A stretch of DNA of 64,000 bases from Rhodospirillaceae bacterium LM-1. GTDB taxonomy: Bacteria > Pseudomonadota > Alphaproteobacteria > Rhodospirillales > WMHbin7. The DNA is taken from positions 44,326-108,325 of the forward strand of contig CACUVI010000025.1 in assembly GCA_902725215.1 (NCBI GenBank), written 5' to 3'. The notes beneath the pieces are model-generated. The model ran no database searches and was not told where the DNA came from. It worked only from the letters and a program-made list of their open reading frames with translations. Position 1 is the first letter of the stretch; every line of letters begins with the position of its first letter. Position numbers and translations under genes: made by a program. This document shows positions 1 to 8,283 of this stretch, in pieces.

Positions 1-8
1 CACCCCGA

Positions 9-37
9 CCCTCTCCCCCAATCATTGGGGGAGAGGG
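9..37. repeat. Perfect 13-bp palindrome (REP-like hairpin)
   Basis: Arms at 9-21 and 25-37 are perfectly complementary (CCCTCTCCCCCAA against TTGGGGGAGAGGG) with a 3-base loop. No T-run follows on either strand, so it is more like the C/T-rich palindromes scattered through GC-rich genomes than a terminator. The gene it follows lies outside the window. Confidence 0.6.
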
Positions 38-45
38 AGGAAGTA

Positions 46-76
46 GGACCTCGTTCGATCCGCAGAGGTCTTTTTT
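46..76 (+). terminator. Rho-independent terminator for a gene left of the window
   Basis: A 6-bp stem (GACCTC at 47-52, GAGGTC at 65-70) is followed directly by six T residues at 71-76. The orientation fits a plus-strand transcript ending at the left edge, facing the convergent methyltransferase gene. The stem is short, so strength is uncertain. Confidence 0.45.
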
Positions 77-102
77 CAATTCCGCAGGAAACGTCGAAGA
101 GC

Positions 103-723
103 CTAATTATTCTCTACCCGGCAATAGCAATAGACGAAGAGCTGTTCCTTGCCCGCGGGCGTGCGATGCGCTTCGCGTTCGTGACCGAGCAGGCGAAATG
201 TGCCGCCGAATTGTGAATGCAGCTTGTCGGGGCTATAGCGCACCACCTCTAGGCCGCTGCATTTTTCTGGTCCGTCTTCGGCGAAGGACGCCACGATGAC
301 GTGACCGCCGGGTTTCACCGCCTTCAAAACTTGCGCGACGTAAGCCTGGCGATCATCGGCTTCGGTCAGGAAGTGAAAGACGGCGCGGTCATGCCAGATG
401 TCGTAGCGATGCGCAGGCAAGCAAACCTTGGTGATGTCGCCTTCGATCCAAGACACGCATCCGGCCTTTTCGCCCAGCCTGTTTTTGGCCACCGATAGGG
501 CTTGGCCCGACAGATCCAGCACCGACAAATCGAGATAACCATCGTCTAGCAATCCATCGACCAGTTTGGAGGCGCCGCCGCCGACATCGATGATGGACGC
601 CCGCTTATCTGGCGCAACGCCTTCGATCAGGCGCAGCGACGTTTCGGCATGCGGCTGGAACCAACTGACGCTGTCGGCGGATTTGGTTTGGTAGACCTTG
701 TCCCAATGATGCTTGCGATCCAT
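103..723 (-). CDS. Class I SAM-dependent methyltransferase
   Basis: A soluble protein of 206 residues with a seven-strand methyltransferase fold. The SAM-binding glycine motif IIDVGGGAS lies near residue 45 and is followed by an acidic strand end (LSVLDLS) and the motif IV-like stretch YDIWHDRAVFHF. The N-terminus HHWDKVYQTK...VSWFQP is typical of a small family annotated as class I methyltransferase or, in some genomes, thiopurine/tellurite-type methyltransferase; the substrate cannot be read from sequence. The ATG at 723 is preferred because homologues begin at MDRK; an ATG at 732 (MTLMDRK) is also open. The start overlaps a repeated intergenic motif (723-743), so its leader may be recent. 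No clear ribosome binding site is visible. Confidence 0.8.
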   Translation of the reverse strand: MDRKHHWDKVYQTKSADSVSWFQPHAETSLRLIEGVAPDKRASIIDVGGGASKLVDGLLDDGYLDLSVLDLSGQALSVAKNRLGEKAGCVSWIEGDITKVCLPAHRYDIWHDRAVFHFLTEADDRQAYVAQVLKAVKPGGHVIVASFAEDGPEKCSGLEVVRYSPDKLHSQFGGTFRLLGHEREAHRTPAGKEQLFVYCYCRVENN

Positions 724-743
724 TAGGGTCATGACTCATTAAC
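723..743 (-). repeat. 21-bp intergenic motif, copy A
   Basis: On the minus strand this reads GTTAATGAGTCATGACCCTAA and matches copy B (974-994, plus strand) at 20 of 21 positions in inverted orientation. It contains both possible start codons of the methyltransferase gene. A related copy C lies at the end of ribA (25436-25453). Confidence 0.65.
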
Positions 744-861
744 GCCACGGACGCGACGCTGGGGATTTTGATGTCCGAACAGGCGCTTGGTCCGCAGTGG
801 ACTGGCTGTCCACAAGGGGCAAGCAACGCATTCGGGCGGCAAAATCGCCGCGTCCCTTCGG

Positions 862-961
862 GCTTCGAAGGAAATGGCCGACTGATGCGTCAAAACGCTC
901 GATCGTATTCCCGATACGCTCATCGCGTTTTTCCTTTCATTCGGTTATTTCCTTCAGAAGC
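862..961. repeat. Long imperfect hairpin element in intergenic space
   Basis: The sequence from GCTTCG (862) can fold back on GAAGC (957-961) over nearly its whole length: AAGGAAAT pairs with ATTTCCTT, and AAAACGC...GAT..GTAT pairs with ATAC..ATC.GCGTTTT around the loop near 908-913. The hairpin sits between the two inverted copies of the 21-bp motif (723-743 and 974-994), so 723-994 has the build of a small palindromic or MITE-like element. It has no convincing coding sequence. Confidence 0.55.
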
Positions 962-973
962 GCGTCTCGCGGG

Positions 974-994
974 GTTAATGAGTCTTGACCCTAA
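974..994 (+). repeat. 21-bp intergenic motif, copy B
   Basis: Reads GTTAATGAGTCTTGACCCTAA, inverted relative to copy A with one mismatch. It sits just past the stop codon of the minus-strand quinone oxidoreductase gene, in the same relation that copy C has to ribA. Confidence 0.65.
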
Positions 995-996
995 GA

Positions 997-1974
997 TCAC
1001 GGAATCAGAATTGTGGAACCGGTCGTCTTCCTGGCTTCCAGATCGCGATGCGCATTGGCGGCGTCCTTCAGCGCGTAGGTCTGGTTGATCTCGATCTTCA
1101 CGATCCCCTTGCCCACCATGTCGAACAGTGCGTTGGCGCTGCCCAGCAATTCATCGCGGCTGGCGGTATAGTTGGCCAGCGATGGGCGCGTGACGAACAG
1201 GCCGCCCTTGGCCGACAGTTTCAAGAGATCGAGCGGCGGCACCGGCCCCGAAGCATTGCCGAAAGTCACCATCATGCCGCGCAGGCCCAGGCAATCGAGC
1301 GAGGCGTCGAACGTGTCCTTGCCGATGCCATCATAAACCACGCGCACGCCCTTCCCGTCGGTCAGTTCGCGGGTGCGCTTTTGGAAATCTTCCTTGGCGT
1401 ACAAAATGGGATGGTCGCAGCCATGCGCCCTGGCCAATTCGGCCTTGGCCTCGGACCCTACGGTGCCGATCACGGTGGCGCCGATATGTTTGGCCCATTG
1501 GCACAGAATAAGGCCGACGCCTCCCGCCGCCGCATGAACCAGAATAGCTTCGCCAGCCTTCACTGGATAGGTGCGCCGGACCAGATATTCTGCCGTCATG
1601 CCTTGCAGCATCATGGCCCCGGCTTGCTGATACGAGATGGCGTCGGGCAGTTTGACCAGACGCTCGGCGGGATACAGGCGTTCTTCGGCATAGGAGCCGC
1701 AGGGAGCCATCGCATAGGCCACGCGATCGCCGATTTTCAGATCGGCCACACCTTCGCCCAGCGCCGTCACTTCGCCAGCCCCTTCCATGCCCAGCACGCA
1801 AGGCAACGGACCGGGTGGGTAAAGCCCCGTTCGGTGATAGGTGTCGATATAGTTCAGCCCCACCGCATGATGGCGGATGCGCGCTTGGCCGGGGCCGGGC
1901 GGCCCAACCTCGATTTCTTCCCAGCGCAGCACGTCGGGGCCGCCATGTTCGTGGATGCGGATCGCCTTGGTCAT
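997..1974 (-). CDS. qor: NADPH:quinone oxidoreductase (zinc-free MDR family)
   Basis: A 325-residue cytosolic protein of the medium-chain dehydrogenase/reductase superfamily, expected to reduce quinones or enones with NADPH. The GroES-like N-terminal half contains VGLNYIDTYHRTGLYP and LGMEGAGEV; the Rossmann half has the nucleotide motif VHAAAGGVGLILCQWAKHIGATVIGTV near residues 145-170. The zinc ligands of alcohol dehydrogenases are absent, as expected for the quinone reductase branch. Length matches the family (about 325). Its start overlaps the stop of the upstream methyltransferase-type repair gene by 4 bases (ATGA), so the two are likely co-transcribed. The true substrate is inferred from family only. 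Confidence 0.9.
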   Translation of the reverse strand: MTKAIRIHEHGGPDVLRWEEIEVGPPGPGQARIRHHAVGLNYIDTYHRTGLYPPGPLPCVLGMEGAGEVTALGEGVADLKIGDRVAYAMAPCGSYAEERLYPAERLVKLPDAISYQQAGAMMLQGMTAEYLVRRTYPVKAGEAILVHAAAGGVGLILCQWAKHIGATVIGTVGSEAKAELARAHGCDHPILYAKEDFQKRTRELTDGKGVRVVYDGIGKDTFDASLDCLGLRGMMVTFGNASGPVPPLDLLKLSAKGGLFVTRPSLANYTASRDELLGSANALFDMVGKGIVKIEINQTYALKDAANAHRDLEARKTTGSTILIP

Positions 1975-2420
1975 GCCGTCAATCCTTCCAAATTCAAAAG
2001 CCAGCGTTTGGTGTCGGTGCCGCCTTCGCCGGAATAGCCGCCCAGCCCCCCATTCGCCCCCAGCACGCGATGGCAGGGAATGATCAGGGGAATGGGATTG
2101 CGCCCACAGGCAGTGCCGACGGCGCGCGGCGACGATTTCAGTTTGGCCGCGATCTCGCCATAGCTTTTAGTCTTGCCATAGCCGATGGCGACCATCGCTT
2201 TCCAGACCCGCTTTTGAAAATCGGTGCCCATGGGATCGAGCGGCAAATCGAAGTCCTTGCGCTTGCCCGCCAAATAATCTTGCACCTGATCCCTGGCCTG
2301 ATTCAGAAGCGGCGTGGCCCGTTGGTCGCGCGCCCAACCCCAATCCAGCGAGACGATGCGCCCTTCCTCCTCGCTTAAGGTCAGGTCGCCAATCGGAGAG
2401 TGAAATGAAAGCTGGGCCAT
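1971..2420 (-). CDS. ogt: Methylated-DNA--protein-cysteine S-methyltransferase
   Basis: A 149-residue DNA repair protein that removes O6-alkyl groups from guanine by suicide transfer to its own cysteine. The active-site motif PCHR is at residues 115-118 (Cys116), preceded by the arginine-finger and recognition-helix region SYGEIAAKLKSSPRAVGTACGRNPIP and followed by GGLGGYSGG-like sequence, all typical of the Ogt/MGMT C-terminal domain. The N-terminal RNase H-like part is short, as in Ogt. It starts 3 bases after the end of the DUF255 gene and overlaps qor, forming a three-gene minus-strand set. Confidence 0.93.
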   Translation of the reverse strand: MAQLSFHSPIGDLTLSEEEGRIVSLDWGWARDQRATPLLNQARDQVQDYLAGKRKDFDLPLDPMGTDFQKRVWKAMVAIGYGKTKSYGEIAAKLKSSPRAVGTACGRNPIPLIIPCHRVLGANGGLGGYSGEGGTDTKRWLLNLEGLTA

Positions 2421-2423
2421 GGG

Positions 2424-4397
2424 TCAAGCGTAACCCGAAAGCAGTTCGTTTCGCAACGCGTCTGCATCGAAGATGGGGGCCGAACAAACTTGGTCGCGGC
2501 AGACGGTGGCGTAGGCGGGTCCTTCATCTTGCTCAAGGAAGCGCAAGATTCGGTCGGGCAGCGACAGGTCGAGAACCGCGCCGATCAAGAGGTCGGTATC
2601 TTGGGCATGCAAACCGCCATGCACGCTGACCAACATGCCGCCCTCCAGATGCCCGGCAGCGCCGAGCAGGCTGGTCATGCCCTGGAACTGGCGTTCATAG
2701 GCGCCCGAGAATGCTTTCAGCGTGGCTTGGCAACGCTCAAGCCAGATGTTTTCGCCGGTCACGTGGAATAGGCGGGCCATCACCTCGGCCATCACGCCAT
2801 TGCCCGATGGGGTGGCGTTGTCGTGGAAGGGTTTGGCGCGCACCGGCAGGTCGCAAGCGTCCGCCGCCGTCAGAAAGAAGCCGCCGCCCACATCGTCCCA
2901 GTGGTGGGCGATGGCCGTTTCCGCCCAGACCCGGGCATGGCTGAGAAAGGCCTCTTCGCCGGTGATTTCATGAATGGCCAGCGCCGCCCTGGCCATTTGC
3001 GCATAGTCGTCCAAAACCCCCGGCGTTCCCGATTTGCCGGCGCACCAGGAATGGTAAAGGCGGCCTTCCTTGGTCATATGGGTCAGCACGAAGCGATAGG
3101 CGTCTCTGGCCGCCACCACCCAATCGGCCCGGTCGAACACCCATCCGGCGCGCGCCATGGCGGCGATGGCCATGCCGTTCCAGTCGGCCAGTATCTTGTC
3201 GTCGCGACCTGGCGGGGTGCGCGACTGGCGCGCCTTCAACAGCATTTGCAAATCGGGCGCGAAGGAATCGTCCCAGTCATCCGGCGCATTCAATCGGTGC
3301 AGGATATTGCGCCCATTCTCCCAATTGCCATCGGCATGCGCGCCATGCGCCTTCATGAAGGTAGGGGCCAGAGTTCCCAGCGCTGCTTCGATCTCGTCTT
3401 GCGTCCAGGTGTAGTAAAGCCCTTCCTCGCCTTCGCTGTCGGCGTCAAGCGAGGCGCACAAGCCGCCAAGCGGTCCCTTCATCTCGCGCGCCAGCCAGCC
3501 TACGATTCCTTCCGCCGCCATCAGATAGGGCAGCTTCTTGTTTTCAGGCCAGACCAGGGCCAGCAGTTCCAAAATCTGCGCATTGTCGTAGAGCATCTTT
3601 TCGAAATGCGGCACTAGCCAGCGATTGTCGGTGGCGTAACGGGCAAAGCCGCCGCCGACATGATCGTGGATGCCGCCCTTGATCATGCAGTCCAGCGTGT
3701 TCAGAACGGCGCGGCGCATTTGCTTCGATCCGCTTTTGCGCCAGCTTCGCCACAGAAAGGTCAGGCTGGGAATCTGAGGAAATTTCGGTGCCCCCGCAAA
3801 GCCGCCGAATTCCGGGTCGATGTCCTGAACCAATTGGCTGGCCGCGAAATCCTGAAAGGCGGGGCCGCATTCCAAGCCTGCGTCGGCTTGACCCAGCTGC
3901 GCCAGCGATTGCAGGGCCGCCCTGACTTGCTGGGCGTTGTGCCTGACTTGGCTGGGTGATTCCTGCCAATGTTTGGCGATGCTGAGCAGAATGTCGGCAA
4001 AGCCGGGACGTCCGAAATTGGCGAAGGGCGGAAAATAGGTGCCGCCCCAGAAACTGTCACCTTCGGGGGTCAGGAACATGGTTAAGGGCCAACCGCCATG
4101 CTGGCCGGTCAAGGACAGGGATTGCTGATAGATCAGATCGACGTCGGGGCGCTCTTCACGATCAACCTTTACGGGAATAAAGTGCTGATTGATCAAGTTG
4201 GCGATTTCGCCATTCTCAAAACTTTCATGGGCCATCACATGGCACCAATGACAGGCCGCATAACCGACCGACAGCAAGATGGGGCGGTTCAGGAGTTTCG
4301 ATTCCTCGAAAGCCTCGGGATTCCAGGCCCGCCAATGGACGGGATTGTCCTTGTGCTGCAAGAGATAGGGGCTGGTTTCGAGATGCAGCCGGTTCAT
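2424..4397 (-). CDS. DUF255 thioredoxin-domain protein (YyaL/SSP411 type)
   Basis: A 657-residue protein with an N-terminal thioredoxin-like domain (DUF255) that carries CHWC at residues 49-52 in the conserved setting VGYAACHWCHVMAHESFE, followed by a long (alpha/alpha)6 barrel like those of N-acylglucosamine 2-epimerases and glycosidases (for example YHSWCAGKSGTPGVLDDYAQMARAAL). Homologues occur in all domains of life (human SPATA20, Bacillus YyaL) but the reaction is not firmly known. Length is usual for the family. The second of two adjacent ATG codons (4397) is chosen because AGGTG lies about 5 bases upstream of it; 4400 is the alternative. It heads the minus-strand group with ogt and qor. 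Confidence 0.88.
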   Translation of the reverse strand: MNRLHLETSPYLLQHKDNPVHWRAWNPEAFEESKLLNRPILLSVGYAACHWCHVMAHESFENGEIANLINQHFIPVKVDREERPDVDLIYQQSLSLTGQHGGWPLTMFLTPEGDSFWGGTYFPPFANFGRPGFADILLSIAKHWQESPSQVRHNAQQVRAALQSLAQLGQADAGLECGPAFQDFAASQLVQDIDPEFGGFAGAPKFPQIPSLTFLWRSWRKSGSKQMRRAVLNTLDCMIKGGIHDHVGGGFARYATDNRWLVPHFEKMLYDNAQILELLALVWPENKKLPYLMAAEGIVGWLAREMKGPLGGLCASLDADSEGEEGLYYTWTQDEIEAALGTLAPTFMKAHGAHADGNWENGRNILHRLNAPDDWDDSFAPDLQMLLKARQSRTPPGRDDKILADWNGMAIAAMARAGWVFDRADWVVAARDAYRFVLTHMTKEGRLYHSWCAGKSGTPGVLDDYAQMARAALAIHEITGEEAFLSHARVWAETAIAHHWDDVGGGFFLTAADACDLPVRAKPFHDNATPSGNGVMAEVMARLFHVTGENIWLERCQATLKAFSGAYERQFQGMTSLLGAAGHLEGGMLVSVHGGLHAQDTDLLIGAVLDLSLPDRILRFLEQDEGPAYATVCRDQVCSAPIFDADALRNELLSGYA

Positions 4398-4494
4398 CAT
4401 GTCACCTGGGGCTGTTGCACAAAGGATGGCTCATGATTAGGTTGGTGGAAAGATCTGTCCCTGCAAGGGCAAAGAATTGGGATTGGAGATGGCC

Positions 4495-4746
4495 ATGAAA
4501 TTTACCGTCGATGTCGAATGTACGCCAGAAGAGGCCCGAACCTTTCTGGGCCTGCCCGACGTGCAGCCCATGCAGGAGGCCATGATGCGCCAGGTCGAGG
4601 AAAGGATGAAACAAGCCTTGTCGGCCATGGACCCCGATACGATGATGAAAATCTGGATGCCCGCCGGCATCCAGGGCATGGAGCAGATGCAAAAAATGTT
4701 CTGGTCGCAATTCAGCGCCGGTTTTCCGAACAGCAAGGAGAAATAA
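4495..4746 (+). CDS. DUF6489 family protein
   Basis: An 83-residue Met-rich acidic helical protein beginning MKFTVDVECTPEEARTFLGLPDV, matching the small alphaproteobacterial DUF6489 family as I recall it. No catalytic residues, signal peptide or membrane segment are seen. The start at 4495 is picked over TTG 4477 and ATG 4489 because GGAG (4485-4488) is 6 bases upstream. It opens the plus-strand run towards mnmE, ending 3 bases before the ferredoxin gene. Function unknown. Confidence 0.75.
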   Translation: MKFTVDVECTPEEARTFLGLPDVQPMQEAMMRQVEERMKQALSAMDPDTMMKIWMPAGIQGMEQMQKMFWSQFSAGFPNSKEK

Positions 4747-4749
4747 TCG

Positions 4750-5085
4750 ATGACCCGTCTTCCCGATGACCCGCCCCCCTTCTATCGGGCGCATCTGTTC
4801 ATGTGCACCAACAAGCGTCCGCCCGGCAACCCCTGGGGATCTTGCGGCGAGGAGGGGGCACAGGAGTTGGCCGACCATCTGCGCCAGACCTTCAAGGAAC
4901 TGGGGATCGAGGATGCCCGCGTTGCGGCTTCCGGCTGTCTGGGCCGTTGCGACAAGAAGCCCGCTTTGGTGATTTATCCCGAGGGCGTTTGGTACACGGT
5001 GAAGACCAAGGAAGATGTGGAAGAGGTTCTGAAATCGCATCTGGCCAAGGGCGAGCGGGTCAAGCGCCTGATGGTGCCCGCCTGA
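4750..5085 (+). CDS. Thioredoxin-like [2Fe-2S] ferredoxin domain protein
   Basis: A 111-residue soluble protein of the thioredoxin-fold [2Fe-2S] ferredoxin family. Four cysteines in the expected pattern are visible: Cys19 (FMCTNKRP), Cys32 (WGSCGEEG), and Cys63 and Cys67 (SGCLGRCDKKP). These would hold one [2Fe-2S] cluster for electron transfer; the partner is unknown. The gene lies 3 bases after the DUF6489 gene and 7 bases before mnmE, so it is probably translated from the same transcript. An iron-sulfur link to MnmE/MnmG tRNA modification is possible but is only suggested by position. Confidence 0.88.
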   Translation: MTRLPDDPPPFYRAHLFMCTNKRPPGNPWGSCGEEGAQELADHLRQTFKELGIEDARVAASGCLGRCDKKPALVIYPEGVWYTVKTKEDVEEVLKSHLAKGERVKRLMVPA

Positions 5086-5092
5086 CGCGACA

Positions 5093-6397
5093 GTGACCAA
5101 AACACTCTTTGCTCTATCGACGGCGCCCGGTCGTTCCGGAATCGCCGTGATCCGCGCCACGGGACCGCTTTGCGGTCCCGTTTGTGCTTGCATAGCCGAA
5201 TCGATCCCCAAGCCGCGTCATGCCACCCTGGCGCATCTTCGTTATGAGTCCGAATCGTTGGATCATGCCCTGGTCCTGTGGTTTCCGGGACCGGCCAGCT
5301 TCACTGGCGAGGATATGGTCGAGTTCCATCTGCATGGAGGGCGGGCGGTGGTCGAGGGTGTATCGAGGGCGCTGCTTGCCTTGGGGATGAGCCCGGCGGG
5401 TCCAGGCGATTTTGCCAGACGCGCCTTCGAGAATGGCAAGCTGGACCTGACCCAGGTCGAGGCGCTGGCTGATCTGATCGATTCCGAAACGGCCTTTCAG
5501 CGCCGCCAAGCCCTCAGACAAGAAGGCGGCGCTCTTTCAAAGAGGGTTGAAGCCTGGCGCGAGCGGCTGGTTTCGGCCTTGGCCCGCCAGGAGGCCTTGA
5601 TCGATTTCCCGGATGAAGAGCTGCCGGATAGCTTAAGCAGCAATATAACCCAAATTGTAGAGGGTTTGATTGGAGATATTACCCCATATCTTGATTCTTG
5701 TCGCAGCGGCGAGCGTGTGAGAGAGGGGATTGTGGTCGCTATTCTGGGGGCGCCCAATGCCGGGAAGTCCAGTTTGATGAATGCGCTGGCCGGACGCGAT
5801 GTGGCGATCGTCTCGGAACATGCGGGAACCACCCGCGATGTGCTGGAAGTGCATCTCGACCTGGGTGGCTATCCTGTAACCTTGCTTGATACCGCGGGAT
5901 TGCGCGAGGCCAAGGAGGGTGTCGAGGCGGAGGGCATTCGCCGCGCCCTGGCCAGGGCCGAGACGGCTGATCTGAAGTTGGTTCTGTTCGATGCGTCGCT
6001 CTGGCCGGAGAGGGATATATCCAGCCTAGCCCAATTGGACGAGCGGGCCATCGATGTTGTCAGCCGCATCGACAGGAGACCGGATATAGACCTAGCCGGT
6101 CGCCTGGGCCTGTCGATACAGACCGGCGAGGGTGTAGATGCCCTTCTAAGACTGATCGAGCAGCGGGTGGGTGAGATGCTGGGGGTGGGAGAGTCTGTTC
6201 TCATCACCCGCTTGCGCCATCGCCAAGCGATCGAGGAGTCTCTGCTGGCCTTGCAGCGTTATCTGACCGCGCCATCGCCGGACTTGGCAGGGGAAGAGTT
6301 GCGTCTTGCCGCCCAGTCGCTGGGACGGATCGCCGGACGGGTTGGGGTGGAAGAGTTGCTTGATTTGATCTTTGGCGAATTTTGTATCGGTAAGTGA
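5093..6397 (+). CDS. mnmE: tRNA modification GTPase MnmE
   Basis: A 434-residue potassium-dependent GTPase that works with MnmG to place the (carboxymethyl)aminomethyl group on wobble U34. The N-terminal folate-binding domain (1-120, with [18 protein letters not shown] and [15 protein letters not shown]) is followed by a helical part and the G domain: G1 GAPNAGKS at 219-226, G2 AGTTRDV near 246, G3 DTAG at 266-269. The essential C-terminal Cys motif CIGK ends the protein. G4, normally NKxD, reads SRID (324-327), which is unusual. The start codon is GTG at 5093. The stop lies 2 bases before the ATG of mnmG. Confidence 0.96.
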   Translation: MTKTLFALSTAPGRSGIAVIRATGPLCGPVCACIAESIPKPRHATLAHLRYESESLDHALVLWFPGPASFTGEDMVEFHLHGGRAVVEGVSRALLALGMSPAGPGDFARRAFENGKLDLTQVEALADLIDSETAFQRRQALRQEGGALSKRVEAWRERLVSALARQEALIDFPDEELPDSLSSNITQIVEGLIGDITPYLDSCRSGERVREGIVVAILGAPNAGKSSLMNALAGRDVAIVSEHAGTTRDVLEVHLDLGGYPVTLLDTAGLREAKEGVEAEGIRRALARAETADLKLVLFDASLWPERDISSLAQLDERAIDVVSRIDRRPDIDLAGRLGLSIQTGEGVDALLRLIEQRVGEMLGVGESVLITRLRHRQAIEESLLALQRYLTAPSPDLAGEELRLAAQSLGRIAGRVGVEELLDLIFGEFCIGK

Positions 6398-6399
6398 GC

Positions 6400-8283
6400 A
6401 TGAAATCTGACTGGGATGTGATCGTGATCGGAGCGGGTCACGCTGGATGCGAGGCGGCGGCGGCAGCAGCCCGCATGGGCGCCAGAACGCTTCTGATTAC
6501 CCAACGCATGGAAACGATCGGCGAGATGTCCTGTAACCCGGCCATTGGCGGGTTGGGCAAGGGGCATTTGGTCCGCGAAATCGATGCCCTGGATGGCGTG
6601 ATGGGAAGGGTCATTGATCGTGCGGGCATTCAGTTTCGCATGCTCAATCGGAGTAAGGGCCCGGCGGTTCAGGGGCTGCGCGCCCAGGCGGATCGCAAGC
6701 TCTATCGCCAGGCCATGCTCGAGGCGCTTCGCCAGACGACTCATCTATATATAGAAATCGGATGTGTCGAAGATCTGGTGACGGAGGGTAACGAACGGGC
6801 AGCAGGCGTAGTTATGGCGGATGGCCGCCAATTCAGCGCTGGGGCCGTGATTTTAACGACTGGCACCTTCCTGTCCGGCCTCATTCATGTTGGCGAAGTG
6901 ACCTTTTCTGCCGGGCGATTTGGCGATTCTCCCAGCCTGGGCCTGTCGGATTGCCTGCGTCGGATCGGCTTTCCCTTGGGCCGTCTGAAGACCGGAACCC
7001 CGGCTAGGCTGAATGGCCGCAGCATTGATTGGGACAGTCTGGAGAAACAGCACGGGGATGAGGTGCCAACCCCCTTTTCCAGCCTGACTAGAGCCATTTC
7101 GACCCCCCAAATCTGGTGTGGCATAACGCACACCACCCCAAAAACACACCAAATCATCCAGGAAAACCTGCATCGAGCGCCGATGTTCAGCGGGCAGATC
7201 CAAGGGGTCGGCCCAAGATACTGCCCGTCGATTGAGGATAAGGTGGTGCGATTTGCCGACCGCCAGGCCCATCAAATCTTCCTCGAGCCAGAGGGTTTGG
7301 ATGATGACACCGTCTATCCAAACGGCATTTCAACCTCTCTGCCCGAGGATGTTCAGACCCGGATGATCGCCAGCATACCTGGCTTGGAGAGGGCCGAGAT
7401 CCTTCGCCCTGGCTATGCCATCGAATATGACTATGTCGATCCCAGGGAATTATGGCCCAGCCTGGAGACGAAACGCCTTAAGCGTTTGTTCTTTGCAGGC
7501 CAGATCAATGGGACGACGGGCTATGAGGAAGCAGCCGCCCAGGGATTGTGGGCGGGGATGAATGCGGCACTAGCTGTAGATGGACGCCCCCCATTCATTT
7601 TGGATCGATCTGAGGCTTATATGGGCGTGATGGTCGATGACCTGACAACGCTGGGCACCAGCGAACCCTATCGTATGTTTACCTCGCGGGCTGAATACCG
7701 CCTGCTCCTGCGCAACGATAATGCAGACCTCCGCTTGACCGAAATGGGACTGGCTATCGGCTGTGTTGGCTCCGAGCGACGTGAAGCCTTTGCCAATCGG
7801 CGAACTGAATATGACAGTGGTAAGACTCTCTTAACGAAGTTGACGGCAAGCCCAAGTCGCTTGGTGGAAGCGGGTCTTCAGGTCCGCCTAGACGGACAGG
7901 CGAGGTCGGCATTCGATCTTTTGTCCTATCCTGAAGTTTCGCTCGAGCGTCTGGCCGCTATCTGGCCAGAGCTTGTGGGGATCAATGGGGCGGCCAGGGA
8001 GAGCCTTGAAATCGAGGGGCGCTATCAAGGCTATCTGTCCCGTCAGCAGAGAGATGTCGATTCTTATCGGAGTGAAGAGGAGAAGAGGCTGCCTAGTGAT
8101 TTAGACTACGATGACGTTGGCGGTCTTTCAAACGAGGTGCGAACCAAATTGAAAACAGTTCGGCCAACCTCATTGGGGGCGGCGAGCAGAATTCCGGGCA
8201 TCACACCAGCGGCGATTATCGCGCTATTGGCTCATGTCACGAAGCGCCCATATGTTTCACGTGAAACATCGGAGGCCCTGTAA
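6400..8283 (+). CDS. mnmG: tRNA uridine-5-carboxymethylaminomethyl modification enzyme MnmG
   Basis: A 627-residue FAD/NADH enzyme, partner of MnmE. The Rossmann motif [12 protein letters not shown] is at residues 9-20; the two GidA signatures are present ([15 protein letters not shown] and [17 protein letters not shown]), and the C-terminal helical tRNA-binding domain includes [15 protein letters not shown] and IPGITPAAI. Length is normal. ATG 6400 is chosen; a GTG at 6394 would overlap the mnmE stop. The last codons contain a perfect parS site (8253-8268, coding for VSRET). The stop codon overlaps the rsmG start by one base (TAATG). Confidence 0.96.
   Translation: MKSDWDVIVIGAGHAGCEAAAAAARMGARTLLITQRMETIGEMSCNPAIGGLGKGHLVREIDALDGVMGRVIDRAGIQFRMLNRSKGPAVQGLRAQADRKLYRQAMLEALRQTTHLYIEIGCVEDLVTEGNERAAGVVMADGRQFSAGAVILTTGTFLSGLIHVGEVTFSAGRFGDSPSLGLSDCLRRIGFPLGRLKTGTPARLNGRSIDWDSLEKQHGDEVPTPFSSLTRAISTPQIWCGITHTTPKTHQIIQENLHRAPMFSGQIQGVGPRYCPSIEDKVVRFADRQAHQIFLEPEGLDDDTVYPNGISTSLPEDVQTRMIASIPGLERAEILRPGYAIEYDYVDPRELWPSLETKRLKRLFFAGQINGTTGYEEAAAQGLWAGMNAALAVDGRPPFILDRSEAYMGVMVDDLTTLGTSEPYRMFTSRAEYRLLLRNDNADLRLTEMGLAIGCVGSERREAFANRRTEYDSGKTLLTKLTASPSRLVEAGLQVRLDGQARSAFDLLSYPEVSLERLAAIWPELVGINGAARESLEIEGRYQGYLSRQQRDVDSYRSEEEKRLPSDLDYDDVGGLSNEVRTKLKTVRPTSLGAASRIPGITPAAIIALLAHVTKRPYVSRETSEAL
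8253..8268. promoter_or_regulatory. parS: parS centromere site 1 (inside mnmG)
   Basis: The 16-bp perfect palindrome TGTTTCACGTGAAACA, identical to the parS consensus bound by ParB/Spo0J, lies within the last codons of mnmG. It is 56 bases from parS site 2 and about 1.45 kb from parB. ParB loading here would nucleate the partition complex near the origin. Confidence 0.95.

Noticed and set aside
9-37. Palindrome at the left edge as a terminator
   Set aside because: No T-run on either strand; kept only as a repeat. The terminator call goes to 46-76.
985-2037. 350-codon open frame on the plus strand
   Set aside because: Exactly antisense to qor, whose motifs are complete; the frame has no recognisable domain and is rich in His/Gln/Arg as expected for a shadow of GC-rich code.
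4402-5211. 269-codon minus-strand open frame
   Set aside because: Antisense to the DUF6489, ferredoxin and mnmE starts, all of which show family motifs.
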